Made by a program: the position numbers and the translations under genes
DNA from: Serratia bockelmannii
Lineage (GTDB): Bacteria; Pseudomonadota; Gammaproteobacteria; Enterobacterales; Enterobacteriaceae
Reading direction: 5' to 3'
DNA: 64,000 nt
NCBI RefSeq assembly: GCF_008011855.1
Contig: NZ_VOUX01000033.1
Coordinates: forward strand, 744,001-808,000
Shown here: positions 56,016 through 63,267 of the stretch, one piece after another
How positions within the stretch are numbered: position 1 is the stretch's first letter
Layout of the letters: each line of letters begins with the position of its first letter
Notes under the pieces: model-generated
Databases searched by the model: none
The model's input: the letters and a program-made list of their open reading frames with translations, nothing else
Told to the model about the DNA's origin: nothing

Positions 56016-56470
56016 TGTTCCATCGGCTTATCAGTAAATGCATGAGGTTTGGTTTAACTGCATGCTTGCTTATCACCTCATTAAGGCTGCAAGCAGCGCC
56101 GATTCAGGATCCGGTGGCATTTATCAAACAGATGCCTTATCACCAGGTCGTAAAAGAACTGGCATTGTCACGCTGCCTGGCACAGGTCTCCGATTCGGAT
56201 AAAGCATTCTCTCTTGATGCAGCCAGAACGGCGAATGCGATGAGAGAATGGATGCCATTCGATATCGAATCAGGTGATGAGAAAATCAATGTTCTCATCG
56301 ACAAATATAAATCCAGAATCAATGATTTTCACAGCGAAACTAAAGACAAGAGTCAAGGTGTCACCCTAAACTGCCTGCGGTTGTACCATAGCCCTGAATT
56401 GGACAAGCTTTCTCGACAGCTCATAGCAGGCAACCCAGATCGCACGTGGAATCAAGATAACGCGAAATAA
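56015..56470 (+). CDS. tai4: Tai4/Rap-family periplasmic immunity protein
   Basis: The precursor (151 residues) starts at a GTG that overlaps the effector stop (TAGTG), with GGGAG upstream; an ATG at 56042 is the alternative. A signal peptide (ending near SLRLQA) is followed by a domain with paired cysteines in LSRCLAQ and LNCLRLYHS. The HQVVKELALSRCLA and CLRLYHSPEL pattern fits Tai4-type inhibitors, which bind Tae4 amidases in the periplasm. Its position directly after the amidase makes it the likely cognate immunity gene. Confidence 0.8.
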   Translation: MFHRLISKCMRFGLTACLLITSLRLQAAPIQDPVAFIKQMPYHQVVKELALSRCLAQVSDSDKAFSLDAARTANAMREWMPFDIESGDEKINVLIDKYKSRINDFHSETKDKSQGVTLNCLRLYHSPELDKLSRQLIAGNPDRTWNQDNAK

Positions 56471-56479
56471 TTAAGCATT

Positions 56480-56506
56480 GAGCCATTAGCACTTAATAGT
56501 GGCTCG
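56480..56506 (+). terminator. Hairpin after the amidase-immunity genes
   Basis: GAGCCA and TGGCTC pair across an AT-rich loop in the gap before hcp. A second short hairpin (TACCGA/TCGGTA, 56515-56532) follows and is trailed by TTT. Together they may end the immunity transcript and insulate hcp. Confidence 0.4.
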
Positions 56507-56564
56507 GTAACCCGTACCGATAGTTTTCGGTATTTAAGAAGGTGCATGGCACAAGGATATAAAT

Positions 56565-56580
56565 TGGTAATGCATTACCA
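56565..56580. promoter_or_regulatory. Perfect 16-bp palindrome upstream of hcp
   Basis: TGGTAATGCATTACCA is its own reverse complement. It lies about 85 nt before the hcp start and could be an operator for a dimeric regulator. No bound protein can be named. Confidence 0.45.
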
Positions 56581-56665
56581 CACTTGCAATTCCTGCTGCT
56601 ATTACCTGAGTTTTTCAACGTAACGTTAATACTACTGTTAACCCTTAATAAAGAGTGAAGAAACT

Positions 56666-57148
56666 ATGGCTATTGATATGTTCCTGAAAGTTGAAGGTGC
56701 CAGCGGCGAATCCAAAGATTCGAATCACAAAGGCTGGACCGACATTACTTCTTTCTCCTGGGGCGCTTCTCAACCGGGCAATATGGGCGTTGGCGGCGGC
56801 GGTGGCGCCGGCAAAGTGTGCTTCAACGATCTGCACGTTAACGCGCTGGTCGACAAGTCAACCCCGGCGCTGCTGAAGCACTGCTCCAGCGGTAAGCACC
56901 TGACCAAGGTTGAGTTATCTGTCTGCAAGGCGGGCGGTACTCAGGTTGAGTACGTTAAAATCACCCTGGACGACGTGCTGGTCACCGCCGTGCAGTACAC
57001 CGGCGCAGGCGGCGAAGACACCGTGGGCGTCACCTACTCCTTCCAGGCGGCGAAAGTGAAACAGCAATACTGGGAGCAGAGCGACAAAGGCGGCAAAGGC
57101 GCCGAAAGCAGCGCAGGTTGGAACATCAAGGAAAACCGCGAAGCTTAA
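56666..57148 (+). CDS. hcp: T6SS tube protein Hcp (TssD)
   Basis: Hcp hexamers form the inner tube that the sheath drives out. The 160-residue protein begins MAIDMFLKVEGASGESKDSNHKGWTDITSFSWGASQPGNM, the classical family opening, and has a VEYVKITLDDVLVTAVQYTG strand. It has its own upstream region with a palindrome, and a terminator directly after it, so it can be expressed at a high level as a single gene. Confidence 0.98.
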   Translation: MAIDMFLKVEGASGESKDSNHKGWTDITSFSWGASQPGNMGVGGGGGAGKVCFNDLHVNALVDKSTPALLKHCSSGKHLTKVELSVCKAGGTQVEYVKITLDDVLVTAVQYTGAGGEDTVGVTYSFQAAKVKQQYWEQSDKGGKGAESSAGWNIKENREA

Positions 57149-57157
57149 TTGTTATAC

Positions 57158-57183
57158 AACCTCCCCGTTATGGGGAGGTTTAT
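57158..57183 (+). terminator. Terminator after hcp
   Basis: AACCTCCCC and GGGGAGGTT form a perfect 9-bp stem with loop GTTAT, starting 10 nt after the hcp stop and trailed by TTTATTA. Confidence 0.7.
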
Positions 57184-57229
57184 TAGCAAGCAAAGGACAG
57201 TTCTCTGCAGAAAGAAGGGCATCACTCTA

Positions 57230-58024
57230 TTGAAAAAAAATAAACTTCTAATCAGCGGCGTCTTATTATCGTTCAGTGCATATGCAGCAGAAAAAAACGT
57301 TAATGCCCCAACATCATCAACTATTGATGGCTTATGGCAAGTAACTCAGGTCAACATAGACAATGAGACTACCCGCACACTTAACTATCAACTCAACGAC
57401 CCTCGATTACTAGGAAGGGTAATCACTATTTCCACTAAATCAATAGAAAACAATCTGCCGGAAAAAGACGTCTGCACAGCGCCAACCTTAAGTATTGAGA
57501 GAAGCACGCTAAATCAATTCATCGGCAAGTCGATGGGCGGAGATAAAAGCATCTCGGCTAAAAACTATTCATTGAAAGAAAACGGCCAAGCAGAAGTCTC
57601 TCTTTTCAAGATCGCGTGTCACTCCGGATCATTCGGCCCATCCGATAATGGTGTAGGCTCCAGTTTTGCTGCTCTCAATCCACAAAAAATGCTGGTTAAT
57701 TGGTACGATGGCTCGCTACTGCAATTAGAACGGTTACCGAAAGCTCCTAAACCTGCAGCGTCTTTCGACTGCGCTAAATCTAAAAGTATTGTTGAAAAAA
57801 CTATCTGCTCAGATTTCAATTTATCCGCCTATGACAAAAGCGTTTCCCAAGCTTGGCTGTTGGCAAAAAAGCAGGCGACCGATGCAGGAGATAAAAAGCT
57901 GGCAGCCTCTTTAAACAGCACGCAAAAATCTTGGTTACTGCAAAGGGATAAATGCCGAGATGACAAAGACTGCCTGGCCGATACGATGCAAAAACGAATC
58001 GATGAACTCACATCATACGATTAA
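57230..58024 (+). CDS. Periplasmic protein with C-terminal LprI/DUF1311-like domain
   Basis: The product (264 residues from a TTG at 57230) has a signal peptide (MKKNKLLISGVLLSFSAYAA). An unrecognised middle part is followed by a C-terminal domain (about 190-262) with the DUF1311/LprI cysteine pattern: FDCAKSKSIVEKTICSD, YDKSVSQAWLLAKK, LNSTQKSWLLQRDKCRDDKDCL. That domain occurs in a lysozyme inhibitor. An earlier in-frame ATG lies in the hcp terminator loop and is unlikely. It overlaps the next gene. An immunity-like role against wall-degrading enzymes is inferred. Confidence 0.7.
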   Translation: MKKNKLLISGVLLSFSAYAAEKNVNAPTSSTIDGLWQVTQVNIDNETTRTLNYQLNDPRLLGRVITISTKSIENNLPEKDVCTAPTLSIERSTLNQFIGKSMGGDKSISAKNYSLKENGQAEVSLFKIACHSGSFGPSDNGVGSSFAALNPQKMLVNWYDGSLLQLERLPKAPKPAASFDCAKSKSIVEKTICSDFNLSAYDKSVSQAWLLAKKQATDAGDKKLAASLNSTQKSWLLQRDKCRDDKDCLADTMQKRIDELTSYD

Positions 58025-58376
58025 AACTGTATTCCTACTCACGTTGGCGGTATTGAATACTGAAGCTTCCGCCAACGGAAAGTACTCCTCTGCCGAGTAC
58101 CTCAAAAACTACGCGCTTAGCGTTTGCATCGCCGAGGGGTACTCAGCAAAAGAAGTCAAAAACGATGCCGCCGCCGCCGCTCGGGGTTACACGGAATTCG
58201 GCGATTATTCTCTGGAAGCGCATACCGCCGTCAGGGCGCTGGCAAAAGAATTTCTGGCAAAGCCCTATGACAGTATGTCAGGGGAGCCGATGACGATGGC
58301 CAAGTGCATCGATCTTGTACACAGCCAAGCGCTGCAAGCCATCATCAAGAAATACCAAGGGAAAGACGACAACTGA
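58002..58376 (+). CDS. Orphan Tai4-family immunity protein
   Basis: The 124-residue precursor has a signal peptide (about MNSHHTIKTVFLLTLAVLNTEASA). Its mature domain is of the Tai4 type: EYLKNYALSVCIAEGY, AAAARGYTEFGDYSLEAHTAVRALAKEFL, MAKCIDLVHSQAL, with two cysteines that likely pair. No Tae4-type amidase is adjacent, although one lies 2 kb away with its own immunity genes. It overlaps the preceding gene by 23 nt. The likely reading is a remnant of a second amidase-immunity pair or a guard against foreign amidases. Confidence 0.75.
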   Translation: MNSHHTIKTVFLLTLAVLNTEASANGKYSSAEYLKNYALSVCIAEGYSAKEVKNDAAAAARGYTEFGDYSLEAHTAVRALAKEFLAKPYDSMSGEPMTMAKCIDLVHSQALQAIIKKYQGKDDN

Positions 58377-58437
58377 GAGTAAATCCGCATCCCTTCACAG
58401 AGTAAATATTGGTATAAAGAATAGGAAAGGAATCCTT

Positions 58438-59199
58438 ATGCAATACAAAACAAAAGTAGATCTGGATAGATCTATCGATGAACTCAAAAAACTATCAAGA
58501 ACGTTTTCACGACAGTATCTATACACCAACGAATCAAGAGCTAATTTCTCACTGGAAATAGACCAACTTATTCAGTTTGCAAAAAGGGATATCAGTATAC
58601 ACTGCACATCCTACGCTGGGGCAATCAGTATAATCGAAGAAGAAATCAACAACCTCAGACGACAAGAATTCAACATTAATACAGGTAAAGCCAAGCTCTT
58701 TGTCGCAATAAAAAAAGAAAAAAGAGAAAGATTTTCAAACCTGGTGATGAAACAAGTTGGTTTTGTCAGTGGCGGCTCTCAGATATTTGCCGGAATCGGA
58801 ACCTGTGCACTTTCTGCAGGCATGGCCTGCGGGGGCGTTGGCGTACCGTTAATGGCTCAAGGAGCAAATAATTTTTACGAAAGTGGCTATTATTTACTTT
58901 TCAGAAAAGATAAGGTTGGCAGTATAAGAGAGGCATACCACTACGCGGCTAACTATCTAGGCTATAATAAAAATGAAGCTGACATCGTTTATAGTTCCGT
59001 TGACATCTCACTATCTGGGTACGGTATATTTAGCAAGTCATTAAGACCAGACTCTTGGCGGTTGTTTAAACACATAAATAGCGATTATATTATTGGATGG
59101 AAAAAGCTTGGCACGGTTCCATTAGGCACAGAGGTTTTTTCCAATGCCATAACCGGCTATGGAATTTACAAATTAATCGATGAGGAAACAAAACAGTGA
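58438..59199 (+). CDS. DUF4225-like protein, candidate T6SS effector
   Basis: The 253-residue protein has a helical N-terminal half (about 1-100; basic and coiled), then a glycine-rich hydrophobic segment (about 103-140: VGFVSGGSQIFAGIG, MACGGVGVPLMAQGANNFYE). The C-terminal part has YSSVDISLSGYG and SLRPDSWRLFKHINSDY. I recall this pattern (SGG-Q-AG-G, GANN-YE, DAWRLF-YI-TDY) as DUF4225. The gene is AT-rich beside GC-rich core genes. The downstream gene encodes a small membrane protein and overlaps by 4 nt. A membrane-acting toxin with its immunity protein is inferred, not shown. Confidence 0.6.
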   Translation: MQYKTKVDLDRSIDELKKLSRTFSRQYLYTNESRANFSLEIDQLIQFAKRDISIHCTSYAGAISIIEEEINNLRRQEFNINTGKAKLFVAIKKEKRERFSNLVMKQVGFVSGGSQIFAGIGTCALSAGMACGGVGVPLMAQGANNFYESGYYLLFRKDKVGSIREAYHYAANYLGYNKNEADIVYSSVDISLSGYGIFSKSLRPDSWRLFKHINSDYIIGWKKLGTVPLGTEVFSNAITGYGIYKLIDEETKQ

Positions 59200-59558
59200 G
59201 CGATGACGTCACGCTTTCCACCTACTCTTACTCATTTGTGTTTTTATACTTTTTCCTGTCAGTTGTAGTTTTTGTCGGGCTGTATCACCTAAAAAAGAAA
59301 GTTAACAATAAAAAATCTTATTCTCTTTTTGTGATAGTTACCATAGTAAATCTATTTACAAGCATCACCCAAGGTTTAATATTTAACTATGGTTCTGAGA
59401 TACTGGATTCAATGCTCAATATAAAATTCCAAGATTATGACGAGGTATGGTACGCCAGTATTATATTCGCCCTAATTTACTTATCTCAACTACCGACTAA
59501 TCTCTATTACAAGAAAAAGGGTAAGAATAATGCTAGCAATAGCAAAGGCATCACCTGA
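59196..59558 (+). CDS. Small three-helix membrane protein, candidate immunity partner
   Basis: The 120-residue protein starts at a GTG overlapping the previous stop (GTGA) with GAGGA upstream. It has three membrane segments (about 12-30, 41-62, 86-102) and a lysine-rich cytoplasmic tail. I do not recognise the family. Its AT-rich composition, tight coupling and all-membrane nature fit an inner-membrane immunity protein for the DUF4225-like gene; that is inference from context. Confidence 0.6.
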   Translation: MSDDVTLSTYSYSFVFLYFFLSVVVFVGLYHLKKKVNNKKSYSLFVIVTIVNLFTSITQGLIFNYGSEILDSMLNIKFQDYDEVWYASIIFALIYLSQLPTNLYYKKKGKNNASNSKGIT

Positions 59559-59730
59559 CACATACAGCCTCACGTTATTACATTGAAGTTTTCGACCATA
59601 TAATGCGTTAACCAAAAAAAATTTAGTCACTCACGTTCAAAGTTCTCTCTTAGGAAAGAAATAAAGTCGAACTCATCCCGTTATTGAGTTCCACTGTCTA
59701 GCCATAAGATCTTATCAGCAGGAATGCCTT

Positions 59731-61464
59731 ATGCGATTTTCCATTGTAAAAAATAAAAGCGGCCAGGTTCCGCCGCAGAGCAGTTGCGATTTTCTGCCGC
59801 CGGGCGGCACCATCGGCCGCAGCGTGGACAACAACCTGGTGCTGCCGGACGAAGAGCGCGCCATTTCCCGCCTGCAGGCGATCGTGCACATTTCCGCTGA
59901 CGGCGAATGCCGCATCACCAATCGCGGCAACGTTACCCGCGTGCTGCTGAACGACATTCCGCTGGAACGTGGCCGCCAGGTTGAACTGCAGGACGGCGAC
60001 GTGCTCGGCATCGACGATTACCAGATTGAAGTCAGCGCGCTGCAACAGCACGCCGCGCCGCAGGCTCAACCGGTGGCCAAGGCCGTTGCCGCGGCTGCGG
60101 CCCCTGCAGCCGCCGCCAAAGAAAAATCCGCCGCGCCGATCCCCAACGAAATCTGGGACAGCCTGGTGGAAGAATTTACGCCGAACGCGCCGGCCGCCGT
60201 CATACCGCCGCCGATCACCAATCCGGACAATCATCCGCTGCTGGAGACCCCCGCTCGCGAGCTGAACCCGGCCGATCCGCTGGCGCAGCTGGCGGGCGAG
60301 GTCGATCTGCGCCAGCTGCAGCAGCAACAAACCGATCCGGCGGCGCTGTTCAACACCGACACCACCTTTGAGCGTGAGCATATCCTGGCCGACACCACCC
60401 CCAGCGCGCTGCTGGCGGAGCAGGCTGCGCCGACGCGCCCGGCTCCCCCCGTCCAGAATGCGCAGCAACCGGAGCAAGAGCTGGATCCGCTGGCGCTGTT
60501 CGGCGGTTCATCCGCGCCCGCTTCGCCAGAGACGTTAAACAGCAACGATCCGCTGGGGCTGCTGATGGGCGGCGCCGTGCCGCTGGCTCAGCCGGAGGAA
60601 GCGGTACAGCCGCCGTCCCCGCCGCCAGCACCGGCTCCGGTCGCCGCACAGCCGGTAGCGCCGCGCCCACAGCCGACGCCGCCGCCCGTGCAGACGCCTG
60701 ATCCACAGCCCCAACCTGCGCCGCAGTTCAGCCAGCAGGAACCGCCTGCACAGCCGCCGCGCCCGCGCCAGGGCAACCGCCTGGGCATCGATCCGGTCGC
60801 CTACCAATCCGCTCAGCGGCAGCACGCCGCCGCGCCAAGTGGCGACGCATTGGAAGGGCCGTTGCTGGCGGCGCTGCTGCAAGGCATCGGTCTCGACGAT
60901 CTGCAACCGCAGCCGCACTTTGACGAACAACAGATCCGCCAGGCCGGTCGCCTGCTGAGCCTGTTCTCGCAAGGCACCGTCGCCCTGCTCTCATCCCGCT
61001 CGATCCTCAAGCGCGGCGTGAAGGCCGAGATGACCATGATCCTCGACGAAGCCAACAACCCGTTCAAGCTGCTGCCTTCGGGAAAAACGGTGCTGATGCA
61101 GATGTTCGGTAGCCAGATGCCGGGCTTTATGCCGCCGGAACAGGCGGTGCGTGACGCGCTGATCGACCTGCAGGCGCACCAGCTGGGGATGATCGCCGGT
61201 ATTCGCGCCATCATCGCCGCCATGCTGCAGTCGTTTAACCCGGAGCGTCTCGAAGAAGAAGCGCGCAAGGAAGGCGTGGCGCCGCGTCTGTCGCTGCCCG
61301 CCAACCGCAAAGCTGCGCTGTGGGACTACTTCGTGAAGAACTATCAGCAAACCTCCGGCGAAATCGAGGACGATTTCCACACCCTGTTCGGCGAAGCCTT
61401 CCTGCACGCCTATGACGTTGAAGTGAATCAATACAAAGACTCACAGACCAAACCGGACGCGTAA
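59731..61464 (+). CDS. tagH: FHA-domain T6SS regulator TagH
   Basis: The 577-residue protein has an N-terminal FHA domain (about 1-95; GGTIGRSVDNNLVLPDEERAISRLQAIVHIS), which binds phosphothreonine. A long Pro/Ala/Gln-rich linker (about 110-360) is followed by a C-terminal ImpI/TagH domain (EGPLLAALLQGIGLDD, FSQGTVALLSSRSILKRGVKAEMTMI, MFGSQMPGF). It should act with a kinase and the PppA phosphatase next door to turn the T6SS on. No PpkA-type kinase gene is in the window. Its stop overlaps pppA as TAATG. Confidence 0.94.
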   Translation: MRFSIVKNKSGQVPPQSSCDFLPPGGTIGRSVDNNLVLPDEERAISRLQAIVHISADGECRITNRGNVTRVLLNDIPLERGRQVELQDGDVLGIDDYQIEVSALQQHAAPQAQPVAKAVAAAAAPAAAAKEKSAAPIPNEIWDSLVEEFTPNAPAAVIPPPITNPDNHPLLETPARELNPADPLAQLAGEVDLRQLQQQQTDPAALFNTDTTFEREHILADTTPSALLAEQAAPTRPAPPVQNAQQPEQELDPLALFGGSSAPASPETLNSNDPLGLLMGGAVPLAQPEEAVQPPSPPPAPAPVAAQPVAPRPQPTPPPVQTPDPQPQPAPQFSQQEPPAQPPRPRQGNRLGIDPVAYQSAQRQHAAAPSGDALEGPLLAALLQGIGLDDLQPQPHFDEQQIRQAGRLLSLFSQGTVALLSSRSILKRGVKAEMTMILDEANNPFKLLPSGKTVLMQMFGSQMPGFMPPEQAVRDALIDLQAHQLGMIAGIRAIIAAMLQSFNPERLEEEARKEGVAPRLSLPANRKAALWDYFVKNYQQTSGEIEDDFHTLFGEAFLHAYDVEVNQYKDSQTKPDA

Positions 61465-62237
61465 TGAATATCACCATAGCCTCTACCTCCAACCAGGGCG
61501 GCCGCGCCTCCAACCAGGATCAGACCGGCGAGGTGCTCGGCAACCGCGCCGCCTGCTTCGTGGTGTGCGACGGCATCGCCGGTTTTCCGGGCGGCGATAT
61601 CGCCGCCAAACTGGCACGCGACACCATTTTGCAAAACTTCGACGGCGAAAAGCACCTGAACGCCCAGAGCATTCGCCAGCACATCACCAGCGCCAACGCC
61701 GCCATCCACCAGCAGCAGCGGCAGTCGGACGAATACAGCAAGATGGGCACCACGCTGGTCAGTCTGTTTATCGATCGCGATTACCAGTTGGCCTACTGGG
61801 CGCACGCCGGCGACAGCCGCCTGTACCTGTTCCGCCGCGGCTACCTGCATACCGTCACCACCGACCACAGCCTGATCCAACAGATGCAGGACGCCGGCTA
61901 CCAGACCAACGGCATCAACAGCAACCTGCTGTATTTCGCGCTGGGGCTCAACGAAGAGCGCGACGCCACCTACAGCGACGTGCTGCAGCTGGAAGACGGC
62001 GACGTTTTCCTGCTGTGCACCGACGGCTTCTGGCACAGCTTCAGCCAGGCCGAACTGGAACAGTCGCTGCATATGGTCAACTCCCCCAGCGAGTGGATCG
62101 CCCTAATGCAGCAGGCATGGAAGAAAAACAATAACAGCGATAACTACAGCGCTATCGCCGTCTGGATTGGCTCACCGCAGGAAACTACCCTGCTGCATTC
62201 GCTGGCGGATGCGGAGCGGTTTCTGAGCCGCGACTGA
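61464..62237 (+). CDS. pppA: PP2C-type Ser/Thr phosphatase PppA
   Basis: PppA removes phosphate from Fha/TagH-type proteins and opposes T6SS firing. The 257-residue protein has the PP2C metal-binding motifs: VVCDGIAGFPGGDIAAKLA (about 33-51), GTTLVSLFIDRDYQLAYWAHAGDSRLYLFR and LLCTDGFWHSFSQAEL. It is coupled to tagH by a 1-nt overlap. The neighbouring tagF and tagH support threonine-phosphorylation control. Confidence 0.95.
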   Translation: MNITIASTSNQGGRASNQDQTGEVLGNRAACFVVCDGIAGFPGGDIAAKLARDTILQNFDGEKHLNAQSIRQHITSANAAIHQQQRQSDEYSKMGTTLVSLFIDRDYQLAYWAHAGDSRLYLFRRGYLHTVTTDHSLIQQMQDAGYQTNGINSNLLYFALGLNEERDATYSDVLQLEDGDVFLLCTDGFWHSFSQAELEQSLHMVNSPSEWIALMQQAWKKNNNSDNYSAIAVWIGSPQETTLLHSLADAERFLSRD

Positions 62238-62265
62238 GCAGCGCACATTCACAGCAAGGTTCACT

Positions 62266-63252
62266 ATGAAATATTGGATGCCGGGGCTCGTCGCCCTGAT
62301 GGCGGTGCCGACCGCGCAGGCGATGAACTATCGCCTGGTTTACTCCCCCAGCCAGAAGCTGGAAGTGTTTATCGATGACGTCAAAAACAGCAATCCGGCA
62401 AGCTGGTGCGGCAAGAGCATCCCGCTGCGCATCGTCTCGGCGCAAAGCCAGGATCCGGCGGTGCTGAACGACTTCCTGCCGCGCGTCGGCAATCTGCTGG
62501 AAAAGCAGTGCCCCAAAGCCGGCCACCTGCCCTGGACGCTGACCGACAAGCGTGGTGAGAAGCTGGCCAGCGGCGAAGCCGCCAAAGCGCGCGGCTGGAA
62601 ACCGGTGGTCAAACAGGAGGCCGTCGAGCAGCCGGAAACCCCGCCGCAGCCGGCTATCCCTGCTGCAGTGGCCGTGACTTCTCCGCAGGCGGACACCGCG
62701 CCGCCTCAGCGTTTCAGCCTGCCGCAGGGCTGCCACTTCCGCACCTTCTGGGGTGACGAAGCCAACGGCGGCGCGCTATTCATTCCCGCTGGTGAGGCGC
62801 TGCGCTGCGGCGAGGACGGCTGGCTGCAGGGCAGCGGTGCGGTCACGCTGCAACAGGGCGGCCAAACCCTCTCGCCGACGCTGTGGTTCCTGCAAGGTTA
62901 CCCGCTGGCGAAGGTGAACGGCGGCGATCGCGCGCTGACCGTCGTCAGCGCCAACGCCCAACGGCTGGTTTTGGGCGGCAACCCGCAGGCGCCGGGCAGC
63001 TTCCTGCTGCTGAGCTTCGAACCGAAGCTGCACGCCTGGGCGTTCAACGGTGAAGCGATCGTTGAAATGCCGCGCGTCGATGCCGCCGACGAGAACAAGG
63101 TCAAACAGCGCGTACAGCAGGCGCAAACCGCCTGGCAGCCGCTGCTAAGCGCCCCCGCCCCGCTGACCTTCAAGCTGGTAGAAAAGCTGGCCGCAGACCG
63201 CGTCGATCCCGCCAGCGGCAGCTACCTGTCGGTTAACGGCGCCACTCACTGA
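62266..63252 (+). CDS. T6SS-associated periplasmic protein of unknown function
   Basis: The 328-residue precursor has a signal peptide (MKYWMPGLVALMAVPTAQA). An N-terminal domain with two cysteines (ASWCGKSIPLRIV, LEKQCPKAGHLPW) is followed by a Pro/Ala-rich linker (about 118-145) and a C-terminal beta-rich domain (CHFRTFWGDEANGGALFIPAGEALRCGEDGWLQGSG). I recognise it only as a gene type found between pppA and tagJ. The cysteine pairs suggest disulfides in the periplasm. Confidence 0.7.
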   Translation: MKYWMPGLVALMAVPTAQAMNYRLVYSPSQKLEVFIDDVKNSNPASWCGKSIPLRIVSAQSQDPAVLNDFLPRVGNLLEKQCPKAGHLPWTLTDKRGEKLASGEAAKARGWKPVVKQEAVEQPETPPQPAIPAAVAVTSPQADTAPPQRFSLPQGCHFRTFWGDEANGGALFIPAGEALRCGEDGWLQGSGAVTLQQGGQTLSPTLWFLQGYPLAKVNGGDRALTVVSANAQRLVLGGNPQAPGSFLLLSFEPKLHAWAFNGEAIVEMPRVDAADENKVKQRVQQAQTAWQPLLSAPAPLTFKLVEKLAADRVDPASGSYLSVNGATH

Positions 63253-63267
63253 TTATAAGGAAAGCCT

